Position numbers and translations under genes: made by a program. The notes beneath the pieces are model-generated. The model worked only from the letters and a program-made list of their open reading frames with translations, ran no database searches and had not been told where the DNA came from. A DNA stretch of 64,000 nucleotides from Bursaphelenchus xylophilus (lineage: Eukaryota; Nematoda; Chromadorea; Rhabditida; Aphelenchoididae), in assembly GCA_904066235.2 (NCBI GenBank), contig CAJFCV020000003.1:9176001-9240000 (forward strand). The letters run 5' to 3'. Every line of letters starts with the position of its first letter. Position 1 is the first letter of the stretch. Below, piece by piece: positions 37,989-50,233 of the stretch.

Positions 37989-40900
37989 GATGATAAATAA
38001 GCTTCCCCAAAACTACGTATTTCTAACGCTCCGATTTCCAGGAAATATAGCCAATGTAATCTACCTAGAGTCCACATCGATTACTGACAGTTTCAGCAAT
38101 TTTAAAAGCAACCGAAATATTCAGCTATCTTTGCTAGTGAGAGAGTGAAAAAATCAGAAGAAAAAACTTAATAATATAAAATTACTGCCTGGAAGAAATG
38201 GACATTTTGCAGGAACGTCCTAACATATGCAATGTTACGCAATCGTACCTCGAATGGAATTTGAAAGCGCGCATTAAAAATTTAAGAAATTACTGTTCTT
38301 GAGGCCAAAGTTTTATAAAAAGGATCGTGTTGGACCTTCTTTTGGCAAATTGAAAACCAAAAAAATTTGATTTTGACTCACAAATATGTGTAATATCTTC
38401 GTTTTAGAAGTAAAAGTTCACCAGAACCTTGCCCAACTACATATGTGTAATATATTAAACGCACTCCACAAAAGTTTTCACGCCTACCCCTCTGTGCTTC
38501 ACGCAAAACACTGTCAATTATTCAGCCTGATTGCTGATTCGACCATGCCTAATTGGTACGCGGAATTCGCTCCAAAGTAATTTCATATCCAATATTTCCG
38601 GTTAAGTGGAAAAAACCCTTGATTAAAAAACGGCGCGCCCCAATTCCCAGTCCAATCCCGATTTATCACGCGCCCTTTTTTATTACCGCCTTGGCCGAAG
38701 AATGGAGTAAAACTTTTGTGTTTTCGCCAACCCGGAACTTTTTTGTTTTTCCGGAAAACAACGAAATTTTTGGCCAGATGAGTGAATATTTTTTGCCAAT
38801 AATTTTTTAATGGTAATTTAAAAAGCAAAATTTTTGAAAATGTTTGAAGTTCAAGTGATTGAAAAGTTGGCAACATGATGACAAATGGGGACTTGGGAAT
38901 AATGCGTGCCATTCCGAATTTTTAATATTTTTTTGCGGAATTAAAACGATGGGTCTGCGGTCAAAGTATCAGAAATTAAACATCGTGGTCAGAAAAGGCA
39001 GGAATGTCAAAATTGAAAGTATAAAGATTAATTCTTTGTCAGCTAAAGGTCAGAATTCACAATAAGTTTTGTTGTAAAACCCTTGACATTTTGCCATTCA
39101 AAGCCGCTGGAATTTCAAAAAGATTTCAGGTCGAAGAAGCAAAGATATGGGCACTCTGCTTGACGAGTTGGTACAAGGTTTCTATAACTTATCTCTTCTT
39201 TTGTTAACCTTTTTTCCCAGCTCCACACTCCGCAGTATCCGCATTATATTGCTTTAAAAGACTACCGAAAAGCTTGCCTTTCTCTGCAAAGCAAAAGCTA
39301 AAATTTTTGGAAAACCTCACATAGAATATTTACAGTACGTATACAAAATTTGATTCCAATCCAACGTCTCAACTAAACGTCAAAAAAATGAGCCAACCCT
39401 AATAAATCATCATTTCCCCTCGAATTAAAACATAATACATATTTCCAAGACGACCCGAAAAACTAATAATCAAGACATCCACATCATCTCGCATACACTG
39501 TACTTTTTCAATAGACATGAAGAAACTGCAGGAAGTTGAAATCCAATGGAAACTGGATGCTTGGATGAGCCATAAACATGTCTGAATGGGTTGTGGTCAC
39601 GAAACAATCGGCCGGCTTCATTGAATATTCCAACAAGCGAGTTGGATGTGTCATAATTGTCATGGGTTTCGAGATGACAAATTATAATATAAAAAACGCC
39701 GGCGAAAGGGTTCCGGGGAGGGTTGGAGCCGGGGGAGGTGGGAAGTTATGGGTATGGACTTTACGAGTCGGTTGACTGGCTACGAGAGTTTCTTGAGGCT
39801 ATAAATTTTTTTAGGGCAGTAGCTATTTATCATAAAATATTAGGAGATTTATCAAAGTGCACTTTTATATTCCACTAAATTTTTTGGTGCATCTTTCGTC
39901 ATGACCACGCATCGATTTATAAAAATTTTTACTTGACCTTTACTCGTGCCCTCAATGTTCGACAATTTTTTGACGAAAGAAAGGGCTTAACGGAGAGCGG
40001 TCAGAGAGAAAAATAACTTTAAGCCTCATTTCTGCCAATTTTTTGCGAAAAAATGAAAAAAATGTGGAAATATTGCTATCTATGGTTGGAACAAGGCTAA
40101 AAATTTTTGTGGATAGACTTGTAAAAAGAGATGTCGAATTTTCTTCAGCTTTTTTAATAAAAACTTCATCAGTTTCTGCAAAACGCGAAGTTGGAATTAC
40201 TCCAATTTCTTGGGCAAAATCAAGCCAAATTCTTTGTCATATTTTGTCGAAATCAAAACGTTTCAAACTGAGCACTCGTCCTTAAAAATATTAAACTTTA
40301 CTTGTTTCCACTCTTTACTTCTTTTACCCTATTTCCCCCATTAATTTCAGCCCCAAAGCACTGACCCATACACATCAAAAACGACGGTTCCTTTCCCAGT
40401 CTACTGAAGGAATCAAGAGACGAACACGGGTTCAGGAACCGCTATTAACCCACTCTACCATTTGGCCGAATGTTCCTAAATACGCTTGGAATTGCCTCCA
40501 GACAAGTAATCCATCCCTTTTTACGGGATTAAGGGTTTTATCCAAACGCTTTATGGCATATGGAAACTTTCTCTAATCAACTTCCTCTATCTCTCATCCA
40601 CACAGAGTATATACGTAGAAACAAAAGCAAATACGAATTTGAAATAGTAATCAAAAAAAACTGAATCTGTTCCACGAATGGCAAAGAATTTGATGGAGGC
40701 TGTAAATAAAATGAGGCCTGACACCGTAAGTCAGGCTAATTAAGGGCATGGCAATTAAAATTCGTTGAGGAAGTTGATAAAAAAAAAGAAGTTGGCTTGG
40801 AACAATAGTTTGTTGCAATCAAAGATAAGAGTGCAGAAGGAGTAATAAAAATTTTTTAGTATTGTTAAAGATAACAAAATCGATGGGTTAACACGAGTTT

Positions 40901-41979
40901 ATGCTTTATTACTTCGCACTGGTGGTATTTCCGGGCCTTTGGGTTAGTACATCTATGAAGCGGAACGACCGATCTTCGAGGATTTTCCCACGAGGAACGA
41001 TCTGCATTTATTCAAATTTCATTGTACTTTCCTACGTGGAGTTTCCCTATAAAAGGCTTCCTTTCCACTGAATAAATCACTTGACTCTTGAGCTCTCGTC
41101 TTGTCTCGTTACTGGGTTGTCGGGCTTTTCGACAACATCCCTACACGGCCGATCGATGTTCTGTGTTATGTTCGGCATACAGTTTGTAGTCCACCCGCCG
41201 TCCTGGAATAAGAATCAAACGTTTATGATATGTTCAAGGAATAGCATCATCATCGCTCTCCAGGTTCCACGTTAAGACCATTGATATATCAATCTATGAA
41301 CTTTGCATTACTTTGTATAATGTTGCTGCACCTTCAAACCGCCAGCTCAAATTTTCAATACTTTATATGTAGTATGTAGCCGTGGCCTAGCTTTAAACAT
41401 TGCCATATTTGTATTCCAAATATGGCAAAAGAAACTTAGAGGTCACATTTGGAGAACTTCCTTTCAGTTCAAAATTCCTTGGACCCTATGTGCCAGGCTT
41501 TCCCCTGCCGGACCCGTGGTCCTCAGGGATTCTGGAGGAAACGTGACTTTGCTTTGTGATCTTTTAAAATCATGTTTTTTAGGGTAATACTACAAAAATT
41601 GTAGTATGTATTGCATCGACTGTCCACTTATCACTGAGCAGTCTACATATGGTAGCTAATTGAGACAGTTTGCCACAGTGTGGCAATAGCAATGCCAAGT
41701 GTTATATTTGCCAACTTGTGCAATTTCTTTGTCCAATAATCAAACCCATGACGCTGAATCTATTAGAAGTATCATCCCAAGAGAGCATCTGATATATTTT
41801 TGGAGGGGCTTTAAAATCAAAAGGTCAAACATACTGACTCAATTGAGGCTTACCACTGGGGTTTAATCCGAGGCTTATCACAAATTTCTTCTTGATTTGC
41901 AGCCACTATCATCGGATAAAAAAACGATTTTATTTCACGGTTTAAACCATATTTTTTTACGATTGTATTTTTCTTTCGG
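37989..41979. other. interval without supported genes; possible LTR-like segment near 41 kb
   Basis: Mostly AT-rich with no credible ORF. Around 41050-41140 there is TATAAAAGGC, then GAATAAAT about 25 bp later, then CTCTCGTCTTGTCTCG and a small hairpin (GTTGTCG / CGACAAC). This order resembles an LTR promoter and polyadenylation core, but I found no second copy or primer site. Perfect hairpins occur at 41400-41428 (TTGCCATATTTG / CAAATATGGCAA) and 41587-41607 (ATACTACAA / TTGTAGTAT). Confidence 0.4.
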
Positions 41980-43336
41980 TTAAATAACAGCTTTGCTAGC
42001 ACTCTCGCTCGTTGAAGTAACTTTTAATTCGTATTTCTCCTGGTCCTTCCCGCTACATCTTACAACCGTCAGCAATATACGTTTTGTGATTCCTCGGTAC
42101 GAAGGAACGCATATAATTACTGATAGCGCGTTTAGCATCGGCAGGGTATGCACTATGATAACCATGACGCTTCCTAACCATTTGGAGCTAAATCCTATGA
42201 TTGGAGACGTCGCAAGGATGAGACAAGGGAGTCCAAACACAACTGTTGGGTAGATTGCCTAAACTGCTTGGTTCGGGTGATATATTCTTTACCTGTAGCA
42301 TCAAGACTCTTCCCATTTGTTTTTGAGCTTTGAGTGTAGCTTTTGTCACATCTGTACCAAAACGACGTAGATAGGTCTGCGTTCTTTTGTAGTAAAAGTA
42401 GACAAGGACATAACTTAAAAGGACCGTTAGGTTACAGCTTCCAAGATGCGGGATTAACCAGATATTTGCCTCCTAAAACTCTTACTGTAGATGGTTTGTT
42501 CGGAAAAGAAGCTCTACTCTAATAACCAGTACCCTTACCACGTCTCCAACTTGATAATTGCGACCGGCGTATTCTTCGAAACCATTCTCAATCAATTGTT
42601 TGTCGTATTTGGGCGATGTTCTTTGGAATGTATAAGGTAAAAAGCTGCAGTGCACCACCATGTATGATGCAGCCAATAGCAGAGGAAGTAAGACGGTCTT
42701 CAACGATGTGTCGGAAGAAGTCACCACGTGATAGCGGTAGATGAATTGAACTGGAACGAAGAGAACGCACAAAAAAATTATAAAAATTTGAAAGCAGTAA
42801 GCGAAAAGTCCGTAGAGCGGGTACATGTCGGCTAGGGGATTTCGGATAACCACGACCATTTGATGGCCGACCAACGCGACAGTCTGAAATATAGCCAAGG
42901 TTAGTATCCAACATATGGTTAGGATTACTGTAACATGATGACTTTGGGATAAGGCGCTGCACAAGGAGGACCTGTGGAGCAGGTTCGAATCCTTTTTTGA
43001 ACTTTTGGATTTTTTTGGCAATCATGAAAAGAACGAGGCCAGGAAGTAATCTTTACTTTTCGAATAGACCTTTGTGGTGTTCTTCCACTTGGAGAGGGAG
43101 GTATTTTGCTACATTTGTTTGTAAAACGAGTCCCATACAAAATAAAGTCGACTTACATACATGGACATGACGTTTGACACAATATAGAGAATATCAAGAA
43201 TACTGTTTGTGATGATGACCTTTGAATAAGTCTCGACTTGTTGGTTCTGCGTCCGAAAACAGCTCAAGTAAATGACATAGCACGGCAAGATAAACCCAAA
43301 AATATTGTTGAGCCAGTCCAGATAAAGGAGCTCCAT
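41980..43336 (-). CDS. 7TM chemoreceptor 1 of cluster (Str-superfamily type)
   Basis: Four exons: 43157-43336, 42539-42883, 42293-42472, 41980-42258, all phase 0, giving 327 residues. Start is the ATG at 43336, just after a CACAG that could be a trans-splice or 5'-exon acceptor. TM1 and TM2 are in exon 1 (FGFILPCYVIYL; YSKVIITNSILDILYI), TM3-TM5 in exon 2 (with the worm-receptor signature VPVQFIYRYHVVTS after TM3). TM5 extends into exon 3, which ends KAQKQMGRVLMLQ. TM6 and TM7 are in exon 4 (IYPTVVFGLPCLIL; LPMLNALSVIICVPSYR). The FIYRY and P/LNxLxxIxxxPSYR motifs place it in the Str superfamily of nematode chemoreceptors (Str/Srd/Srh/Sri); I cannot fix the subfamily. Likely a sensory-neuron membrane receptor. 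Confidence 0.87.
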
Positions 43337-45358
43337 GGAGTTCACTGTGATCTCTAAAACTTATGTTCAATAAAATCCACAGAAAGACCAGGTGGATTGT
43401 AAGCTCCTTAGTACACTAAAGGTTAACCTTTTTGAGTTCAAGATTGACACGTATTTGGACACAAAGGGCAATAACAAAGTGATTTAATTAAATCGAAATA
43501 ATGTGCAATTAAATTGCGTTTAATGAAGGCTAGACGATATTAGGTTAACCTATAGAGCGCTCTTAACATTGAGTATACAGTAACCCGCAATGCCATAAAA
43601 ACGCAGGGGCTTCGGTAGTTGAGCCCCCCACGAAAGGTAGTTCAAACCCCCACTGTTTTGCCCGTTTCACACCCCACATAATGAACAAATTAGAATAATA
43701 CAAAAAATGTAAGTGGGGGTTTGATCTACTACGTTGGGGTTTGATCTAAAACGTAGGGGGCTTGACCTAAAACGTAGGGGGCTTTTTCTAAAACGGAGGG
43801 GGCTTGATCTAAAACGTAAGGGGCTTGATCTAAAACGTAGGGGTCTTCATCTAAGACGTAGGGGGCTTGTGCTGGACCATACAACTTGAATTAATTCTTT
43901 GAAATAAATTTTGGGGTTTAGAATGGACGAGGGGGTTTGTACTGGGTCATGGGGGGCTAAACTGGACTGGGGGGCTGTACTACCTTAGCCCCAAAACGCA
44001 AAATGGGGAAAAGGTGCGGTAATAAATTATTATATATCATTTTATCGTACAAATACTACATATCATCTTCTTCTCTAAAGGAGAAAGAGTTTCCAAAAAA
44101 ATTAAAATAAAAAGTAGTGCTTATAATTCGTCGTGTGTTCGGCTAGTCACAATAAATATTACTATATCAAAAAGTGCATGTCAGACTGTAAGACATTGCC
44201 CTTCCGAGTACGAGTATCGCGTCACTACAATTTGTCAATACTAAGCAAATTTTTTACACCCAAATATAGTAATACCCCTAATCAGAACGTACAGTATCTG
44301 GCGACCCTCTTCAGCCCGCTAAATACGTAATGCACGATTGCAACACCATAATTCTACCATTCATCAGAATAAAGACCATAAGAAATCCGCAAGTACAATG
44401 TGTATGTACAATAGTTGAAAACGTTCTTTGATGGTGCAAGTGAAACTCCTATATATTTTTTCGCATTTTATACAAGACTCACCCATGAGGCTTTATGTTC
44501 GAGACCGTTTTATTTCAAGCTACTTGCAACACTCGCATGATCATTTAGCGTCTTACATTACAGTTTATTTTGAAACACATGTTGTAACGTTCCAATTGGA
44601 TTAAAATGGATAAATTTACAGAACAGCAAGAGAAACCCCAAAGAATATGTACAGTGATTCTGTTTTTTCGTGACAAGCTTTACAAACCGAATTTTCAAAA
44701 GGGCAGTTTACAATTTGAAGAAAGCTTGCAAGGAAACGAATACCAGAGTTGGTCATATAATATTCATAGAGCATATGACTTAGGGCCAAATGCTTATTTA
44801 CATGTATATGTATTATAAATATAATAATAAATACAAATATAGGTTGACAGTGTATTATTGTCTGAAAAGCATAGAGAGACCACAATTAACAGCTTAAAAT
44901 TTCGGGGAAGTGTAGTACTCAAGGGGTGGCCCATGTCCTTATTGTAGCCTTCGTCTGACCAAATCCTGAATTTTTTTTCCGGAATTCTACCGTACTTGTT
45001 GCAGAATGCCAATGCGTGTGAGGGAATTCGCGCGTACCCGTGTGGTTTGCTTTGAGGTTCCACTGGCTCCAAGAGGAGCTTCAAGGATGTTTGAACTCGT
45101 GATTGTTGGTAAGGATGCTGGCCTGGGTCGCCTTTTTACGGTTGTATTTAATGTTATATATCTTCAGAATTATCAAGTTTATTATCCATTTATTGAGGAA
45201 AAAAGTATGTTCATGTTTCTCTCTTACCACTGGGGTTTAATCCGAGGCTTATCACAAATTTCTTCTTGATTTGGGGCCAGTATCGGAGGTATGGAAAAAC
45301 AGTTTCATTAATGATCGGTTTATTTACCAAAAAATATTTTCTTATATTTTCCTTTTGA
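43337..45358. other. spacer of duplicated unit 1
   Basis: Contains the hAT-like MITE at 43606-43992. From about 44040 to 44940 it holds sequence that recurs downstream of the other receptor genes, for example GACCACAATTAACAGCTTAA near 44879-44898 and ACATTACAGTTTATTT near 44557. A second shared block at 45225-45275 (GGGGTTTAATCCGAGGCTTA) also occurs at 41853-41890, 3' of receptor 1. Confidence 0.6.
43606..43992 (+). mobile_element. hAT-like G-rich MITE, copy B
   Basis: A 387-bp element whose left end (GGGGCTTCGGTAGTTGAGCC) matches the inverted right end (GGGGCTAAGGTAGTACAGCC). It is flanked on both sides by the same octamer AAAACGCA (43598-43605 and 43993-44000), an 8-bp target-site duplication typical of hAT elements. 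Inside, a unit of about 21 bp with consensus TGATCTAAAACGTAGGGGG is repeated about seven times (about 43720-43868). No coding capacity. Confidence 0.88.
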
Positions 45359-46545
45359 TTAAATAACAGTTTTGCTAGCGTTTTCGGTCGTTGAGTAAAC
45401 TTTTGATTCGTATTTCTCCAGGCTCTTCCCACTGCATCTTAGAATAGTCAACAATAAACGTTTCGTGACCTCACGGTACGAAGGAACGCATGTAATTACT
45501 GATAGCGCATTTAACGTCGGCAATGTATGCACTGCGATAACCATGACGCTTCCTAACCATTTGGAGCTAAATCCGATGATTGGAGACGTCGCAAGGATAA
45601 GACAAGGGAGTCCAAACACAACTGTTGGGTAGAGTGCCTAAATTATTGCTTGGTTTGGGTGACATCTGCTTTACCTGTAGCATCATAATTCTTCCCATTT
45701 GTTTTTGAGCTCTAAGAGTGGATTTTGTCACCTCTGTGCTAAAGCGTTGTAGATAGCGCTGCGTTCTTTTGTAGTAAAAGTAGGTAAGGACATAACTTAA
45801 AGAGACCGTTAGGTTACAGCTTCCAAGATGCGGGATTAGCCAGATATTTGCCTCCTAAAATTCTTGTTGAAGGTAGTCTACTGTAATAACCCTTACCACG
45901 TCTCCAACATAATAATTACGACCGGCGTATTGTGCGAAACCATTATCAATCAAAAGTTTGTCGTATTTGGGTGATGTTCTTTGGAATGTATAAGGTATGA
46001 AGCTGCAATGCACCACCATGTATGATGCAGCCAACAGCAGAGGAAGTAAGACGGTCTTTAACGATGTGTCGGAAGAGGTCACAACTCGGTAGCGGTAGAT
46101 AAATTGAACTGGAACGAAGAGAATGCACAAAAAGATTATAAAAATTTGAAAGCAGTAAGCGAGGAGTCCGTAGAGCGGGTACATGTCGGCTAGGGGATTT
46201 TGGATGACCAAAACTACTTGATGGCCTACCAACGCGGCGGACTGGAATATAGGTGAGGTTAGTATTCAATACATATCTATGATACACTCAGCGTAAAAAA
46301 TTACTTAAATGGCCCGGCTCGATCACCGGGCTCGGCTGGCCCCATGCAAAGTAACGTCGACTTACATACATGGACATGACGTTGGACACAACATACACAA
46401 TGTCGAGGATACTGTTTGTGATGATGACCTTTGAATAAGTCTTGACTTGTTGGTTCTGCGTTCGAAAACAGCTCAAGTAAATGACATAGCACGGCAAGAT
46501 AAAGCCAAAAATATCGTTGAGCCAGTCCAGGTAAACGAGCTCCAT
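45359..46545 (-). CDS. 7TM chemoreceptor 2 of cluster (Str-superfamily type)
   Basis: Exons 46366-46545, 45897-46241, 45675-45854 and 45359-45637 repeat exactly the 180/345/180/279-nt plan of its neighbours, with no stop or frame change (327 residues). Start ATG at 46545. The same landmarks are present: FGFILPCYVIYL, FIYRYRVVTS, QKQMGRIMMLQ, LNALSVITCVPSYR. Residues differing from receptor 1 include the segment after exon 2 starts (SAALVGHQVVLVIQNP) and the end of exon 2 (NGFAQYAGRNYYVG). Its first intron is the shortest of the four. The 3' flank shares a block with receptor 1, and the spacer 5' of the gene carries the 2-kb TTAA palindrome. Confidence 0.87.
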
Positions 46546-47817
46546 GGTTCACCGTGATCTAAAATTTATGGTAAATAAATAAAATTTTACATGCATATAC
46601 CAGCTGGGTTGTAAACTCCGGAAGACAACAAAGGTTATTTCTTTCGGGACAAACAATAGAATTAGGCATCATATTATGCCACAATTGGGAGCAATAACAA
46701 TGTGATTTGATTAGAAATAATAATGAAAACCTAACGCTATTAGGATCACCACAGGGCTTCTATAAAGAGTCTTTAAGTTTGTACTACATACACCAATACC
46801 CCTAATCAGAAGCAACAATATCTGGCGACCCTCTTCAGCCCACTGAATACACAATGCACGAGGGCAACACCATAATTCTGTCATTCATCTACTTTATACA
46901 GAATAATGACCATAAGAAGTCCATAAGTACAATGTGTATGTAGTTGAAAACGTTCTTTGATGGTGCAAGTGTAACTCCTATGTATTCTCCTGCATTTTAT
47001 ACAAACCTCTCCCACGAGGTTTTAAATATTTTGAAACCGTCTTAATTTTCATGCTCCTCGTAACACTTGCGTGCTAGTTTAGCGTTTTACATTACAGTTT
47101 ATTTCAAATGACATGTTGTAATGTTCCAAGTGGATTAAAATGGACATAATTATTTGCACGGCAAGAAAACCCAAAGAATACAGTGACTCTGTTTTGTCGT
47201 GCCTCTGAGAACACAACGAATTTTTCAAAGGACAGATTACAATTTTAAGTTGGCAAGGAAATGAGTACCATAGCTGGTCATAAAATACTCGTAGAGCATA
47301 TGACTTAGGGCCATATGCTTATTTACATTGTAATATAAAGGTCGACAATATATTATTGTCTGAAAAACATAAAGACCATTAAAACACGATTTTTGAGTCA
47401 CTGAATCAGCCGCCAATTAGGCGTGGACATAGGAAAAAATCGATTTTGAGTTTTTGATTTTAAAATGACTGTAGGCATCTTATAAACATAATGCTGAAAT
47501 ATTTTTGCCCAATTCCTTCGTTAACCTACTGTAATTTACAATTTAATGCTTTTAGAGTAATCGACCATTACAAGAAAACTACTGATTAGAAATGGCTGAA
47601 ATTGGCAATACTTATGTTTTAGGCCATGCCCGTCATAATAGACATAGAACTTTGGCAGTCGGGTTACTGTAACATACCGTAATGTGGGTTCGGCCGCACA
47701 AATTCGGCCCTAAAAAAGTTATTTCTCAAAAGCCGCAGCTGATTTTTACATATGTTAATCAGCGTAAAATTCTGCCCTATAAACATTTAAAAAAAGTGTA
47801 AAAAGCCATGATCCGTT

Positions 47818-47887
47818 TTTCGTGGTATAGTGGATTTTGGCCAAATTTAGTAATCCAAGGGTCGCGAGTTCGATCCCCGTGGAAGCA
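47818..47887 (+). other. tRNA-like segment in left arm of palindrome
   Basis: Has an RNA polymerase III A-box-like sequence (TGGTATAGTGG, 47823-47833) and a B-box-like sequence (GAGTTCGATCC, 47866-47876) at tRNA-like spacing, and ends GTGGAAGC. The T stem has at least one mismatch and the anticodon arm does not fold in the standard way, though GGATT and AATCC can pair. I read it as a decayed tRNA or tRNA-derived (SINE-like) piece, not a working tRNA gene. Confidence 0.6.
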
Positions 47888-48894
47888 AAATCCGTAATAC
47901 CGCCCAGAACCTTAAAAAATCAAATGGGCTGAGTTGTATAGCATACACGGGAAGTATAAAAACCTTTATAAAAATTGATTTGCAATTTTGAAAGCATTTT
48001 TTGAAGATGACATCAGAATTTTGTTTTTCGTGGATTACGGTGCAAATTTAGTTTAGGAATGTTGGTAAAAAGTACTGCATAGAGGTTTTCAAGCCTTCTA
48101 AATTCAATGGGACAATTTTTTCGGGCCTAGGATTACTGTAACATGGAGAAAACAAATTTCGGCCGCTAAAAATCCGCCGTAAAAATGTTGTTTTCAAAAA
48201 AACGCCATTCATTCTACGATTTTTGGAATCAGCGTGAAATTTGGCTCTAGAATCATTACATCCTGTACCTTAGTTGACCGCTTGAATTTTACAGATTTTT
48301 TTTGCCGTAAAATCACAAATTTTGGGGTGAGTGAAGTCATCCGCGGAAATCGAAAAATAAAATCATGAGTTTCTCGGCTAGAAGTATGTACAACCACTAA
48401 TAAAATATAGCTTCAAAATATTTTTGTTTAATTCCATTGCTAATGCAGTTTTATTTACAATTTTCAAATATGAAAATAATTCACCACAGAGAAAAAAGTA
48501 TTTGACAACATGACTGTGTTTTGAGTTGATATAGTGTGGAATTGTACGCTGATTCCAAAAATCGTAGAATGAATGGCGTTTTTTTGAAAACAACATTTTT
48601 ACGGCCGATTTTTAGCGGCCGAAATTTGTTTTCTCCATGTTACAGTAATCCTAGGCCCGAAAAATTTGTCCCATTGAATTTAGAAGGATTGAAAACCTAT
48701 ATACAGTAATTTTTACCAACATTCCTAAACTAAATTTGCACCGTAATCCACGAAAAACAAAATTCTGATGTCATCTTCAAAAAATGCTTTCAAAATTGCA
48801 AATCAATTTTTATAAAGGTTTTTATACTTCCCGTGTATGCTATACAACTCAGCCCATTTGATTTTTTAAGGTTCTGGGCGGTATTACGGATTTT

Positions 48895-48963
48895 GCTTCC
48901 ACGGGGATCGAACTCGCGACCCTTGGATTACTAAATTTGGCCAAAATCCACTATACCACGAAA
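48895..48963 (-). other. tRNA-like segment in right arm of palindrome
   Basis: The mirror copy of the left-arm tRNA-like piece, on the opposite strand (GGGGATCGAACTCGCGAC on the plus strand is the inverted B box). The two copies are essentially identical, consistent with palindrome formation after tRNA capture or with gene conversion between arms. Confidence 0.6.
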
Positions 48964-49611
48964 AACGGATCATGGCTTTTTACACTTTTTTTTAATGTTT
49001 ATAGGGCAGAATTTTACGCTGATTAACATATGTAAAAATCAGCTGCGGCTTTTGAGAAATAACTTATTTAGTGCCGAATTTGTGCGGCCGAACCCACATT
49101 ACGGTATGTTACAGTAACCCGACTGCCAAAGTTCTATGTCTATTATGACGGGCATGGCCTAAAACATAAGTATTGCCAATTTCAGCCATTTCTAATCAGT
49201 AGTTTTCTTGTAATGGTCGATTACTCTAAAAGCATTAAATTGTAAATTACAGTAGGTTAACGAAGGAATTGGGCAAAAATATTTCAGCATTATGTTTATA
49301 GGATGCCTACAGTCATTTTAAAATCAAAAACTCAAAATCGATTTTTTCCTATGTCCATGGCTGATCCAGTGACTCAGAAATCGTGTTTTAACAGCTTAAA
49401 AGTTCGGAGAAGTGTGGCACTCCAGGCGTGGCCCATGTCCTGACTATAGCCATCTCAGCATTTACAGAAATTCATTATTATATGTAACACACAGAAAAGT
49501 TCATCTGATTCCTTCCGCGAGCAACGCCGGCGAGCGGTCGAAATCCTGCAACCAACAACGTCGCCCGACGCCGAAACCGTGAGATGCCGAAAACGTCACA
49601 TTTCTTGGTTC

Positions 49612-49908
49612 TGTTGTCACGATTGCGTGAGAAGTTCCCAAGAATTTGCATAAACCGACCGATAATTTGTATAAATGTAATGGACCGATTGCTTTTCGGT
49701 CAGATTTTTGGTTTTTCCCTAGCGAATAAACTATGGTCGTGATCATCACAAAGCTTTCTTTGCAAAGTGGATTCAATTACTGTGAGTACATTGTCTGTGT
49801 CGTCTATTTCAGCTACGACGTTCTAGTTGTTACGAGTTAGCTATTCGTGTAGACAAGCTAGGGGCTTTCATTCCTTGACCTCCTATAGGTTTCGACATGG
49901 CGACCACA
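49612..49908 (+). mobile_element. degenerate Bel-like LTR plus primer-binding site
   Basis: Starts TGTTGTCACG and ends TTTCGACA at 49897, with TATAAAT near 49672 and AATAAA near 49726. It is immediately followed by TGGCGACCAC, the same bases that follow the 5' LTR of the intact Bel/Pao element at 55718. The downstream frame that would correspond to gag hits a stop after about ten codons. It is probably a remnant of a related insertion; the left edge is a guess based on the TG...CA rule. Confidence 0.5.
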
Positions 49909-50233
49909 GTAGATCCACGTGACAGTTCGTGAGACAGTACCACAGCGGACGGTGCAACGACACTGATACGTACAATGTAGTTGTATTCTACACGTCGACA
50001 TGGAGTAACAAGAACCTTGGTGTCCGCTACCTCAGCGATCGGGTCATCCAACCGGATTTTCTGATCAAGGCACCTTCGAGTGATTCGAGTTCACGCCCCG
50101 ACCTCTGCAGCTTCCGACATTGAATTCGACCAGTTCCTTGAAGAAGTGGAAACAGCACGATCTCCGGTCAATTTATCTAGTATAGTTTAAAAAACCCATT
50201 GAATATTGGTTTACTGAGGAAGCAATATTTTGA

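Larger units (their letters stand above)
47383..49387. mobile_element. 2-kb palindromic (foldback) element with TTAA target duplication
   Basis: The arms 47383-48235 and 48546-49387 are near-exact reverse complements (about 845-850 bp each) around a spacer of about 310 bp. TTAA occurs on both sides (47379-47382 and 49388-49391). The paralogous spacer near 44885 reads CCACAATTAACAGCTTAA with no insert, giving an unoccupied site that confirms the boundaries. Palindromic elements with TTAA duplications are known in C. elegans repeat collections. No transposase is present. Each arm also has internal similarity: the motif TTACTGTAACAT followed by a TTCGGCCGC-like segment occurs at about 47665 and again at about 48125. 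Confidence 0.92.
46546..50233. other. spacer of duplicated unit 2, invaded by repeats
   Basis: The duplicated flank (about 46790-47382, resuming at 49388-49480) is interrupted by the 2-kb palindrome at 47383-49387. Further right lies an LTR-like remnant at 49612-49897. No other gene is supported; small open frames at 49501-50123 fall in the remnant. Confidence 0.6.

Noticed and set aside
41050..41260. Solo LTR near 41.1 kb
   Set aside because: TATA and AATAAA order is suggestive, but no second copy, no primer site and no clear TG...CA ends; left as a note only.
47818..47887. Functional tRNA gene
   Set aside because: A and B boxes are present but T stem and anticodon arm do not fold normally; better seen as tRNA-derived repeat sequence.
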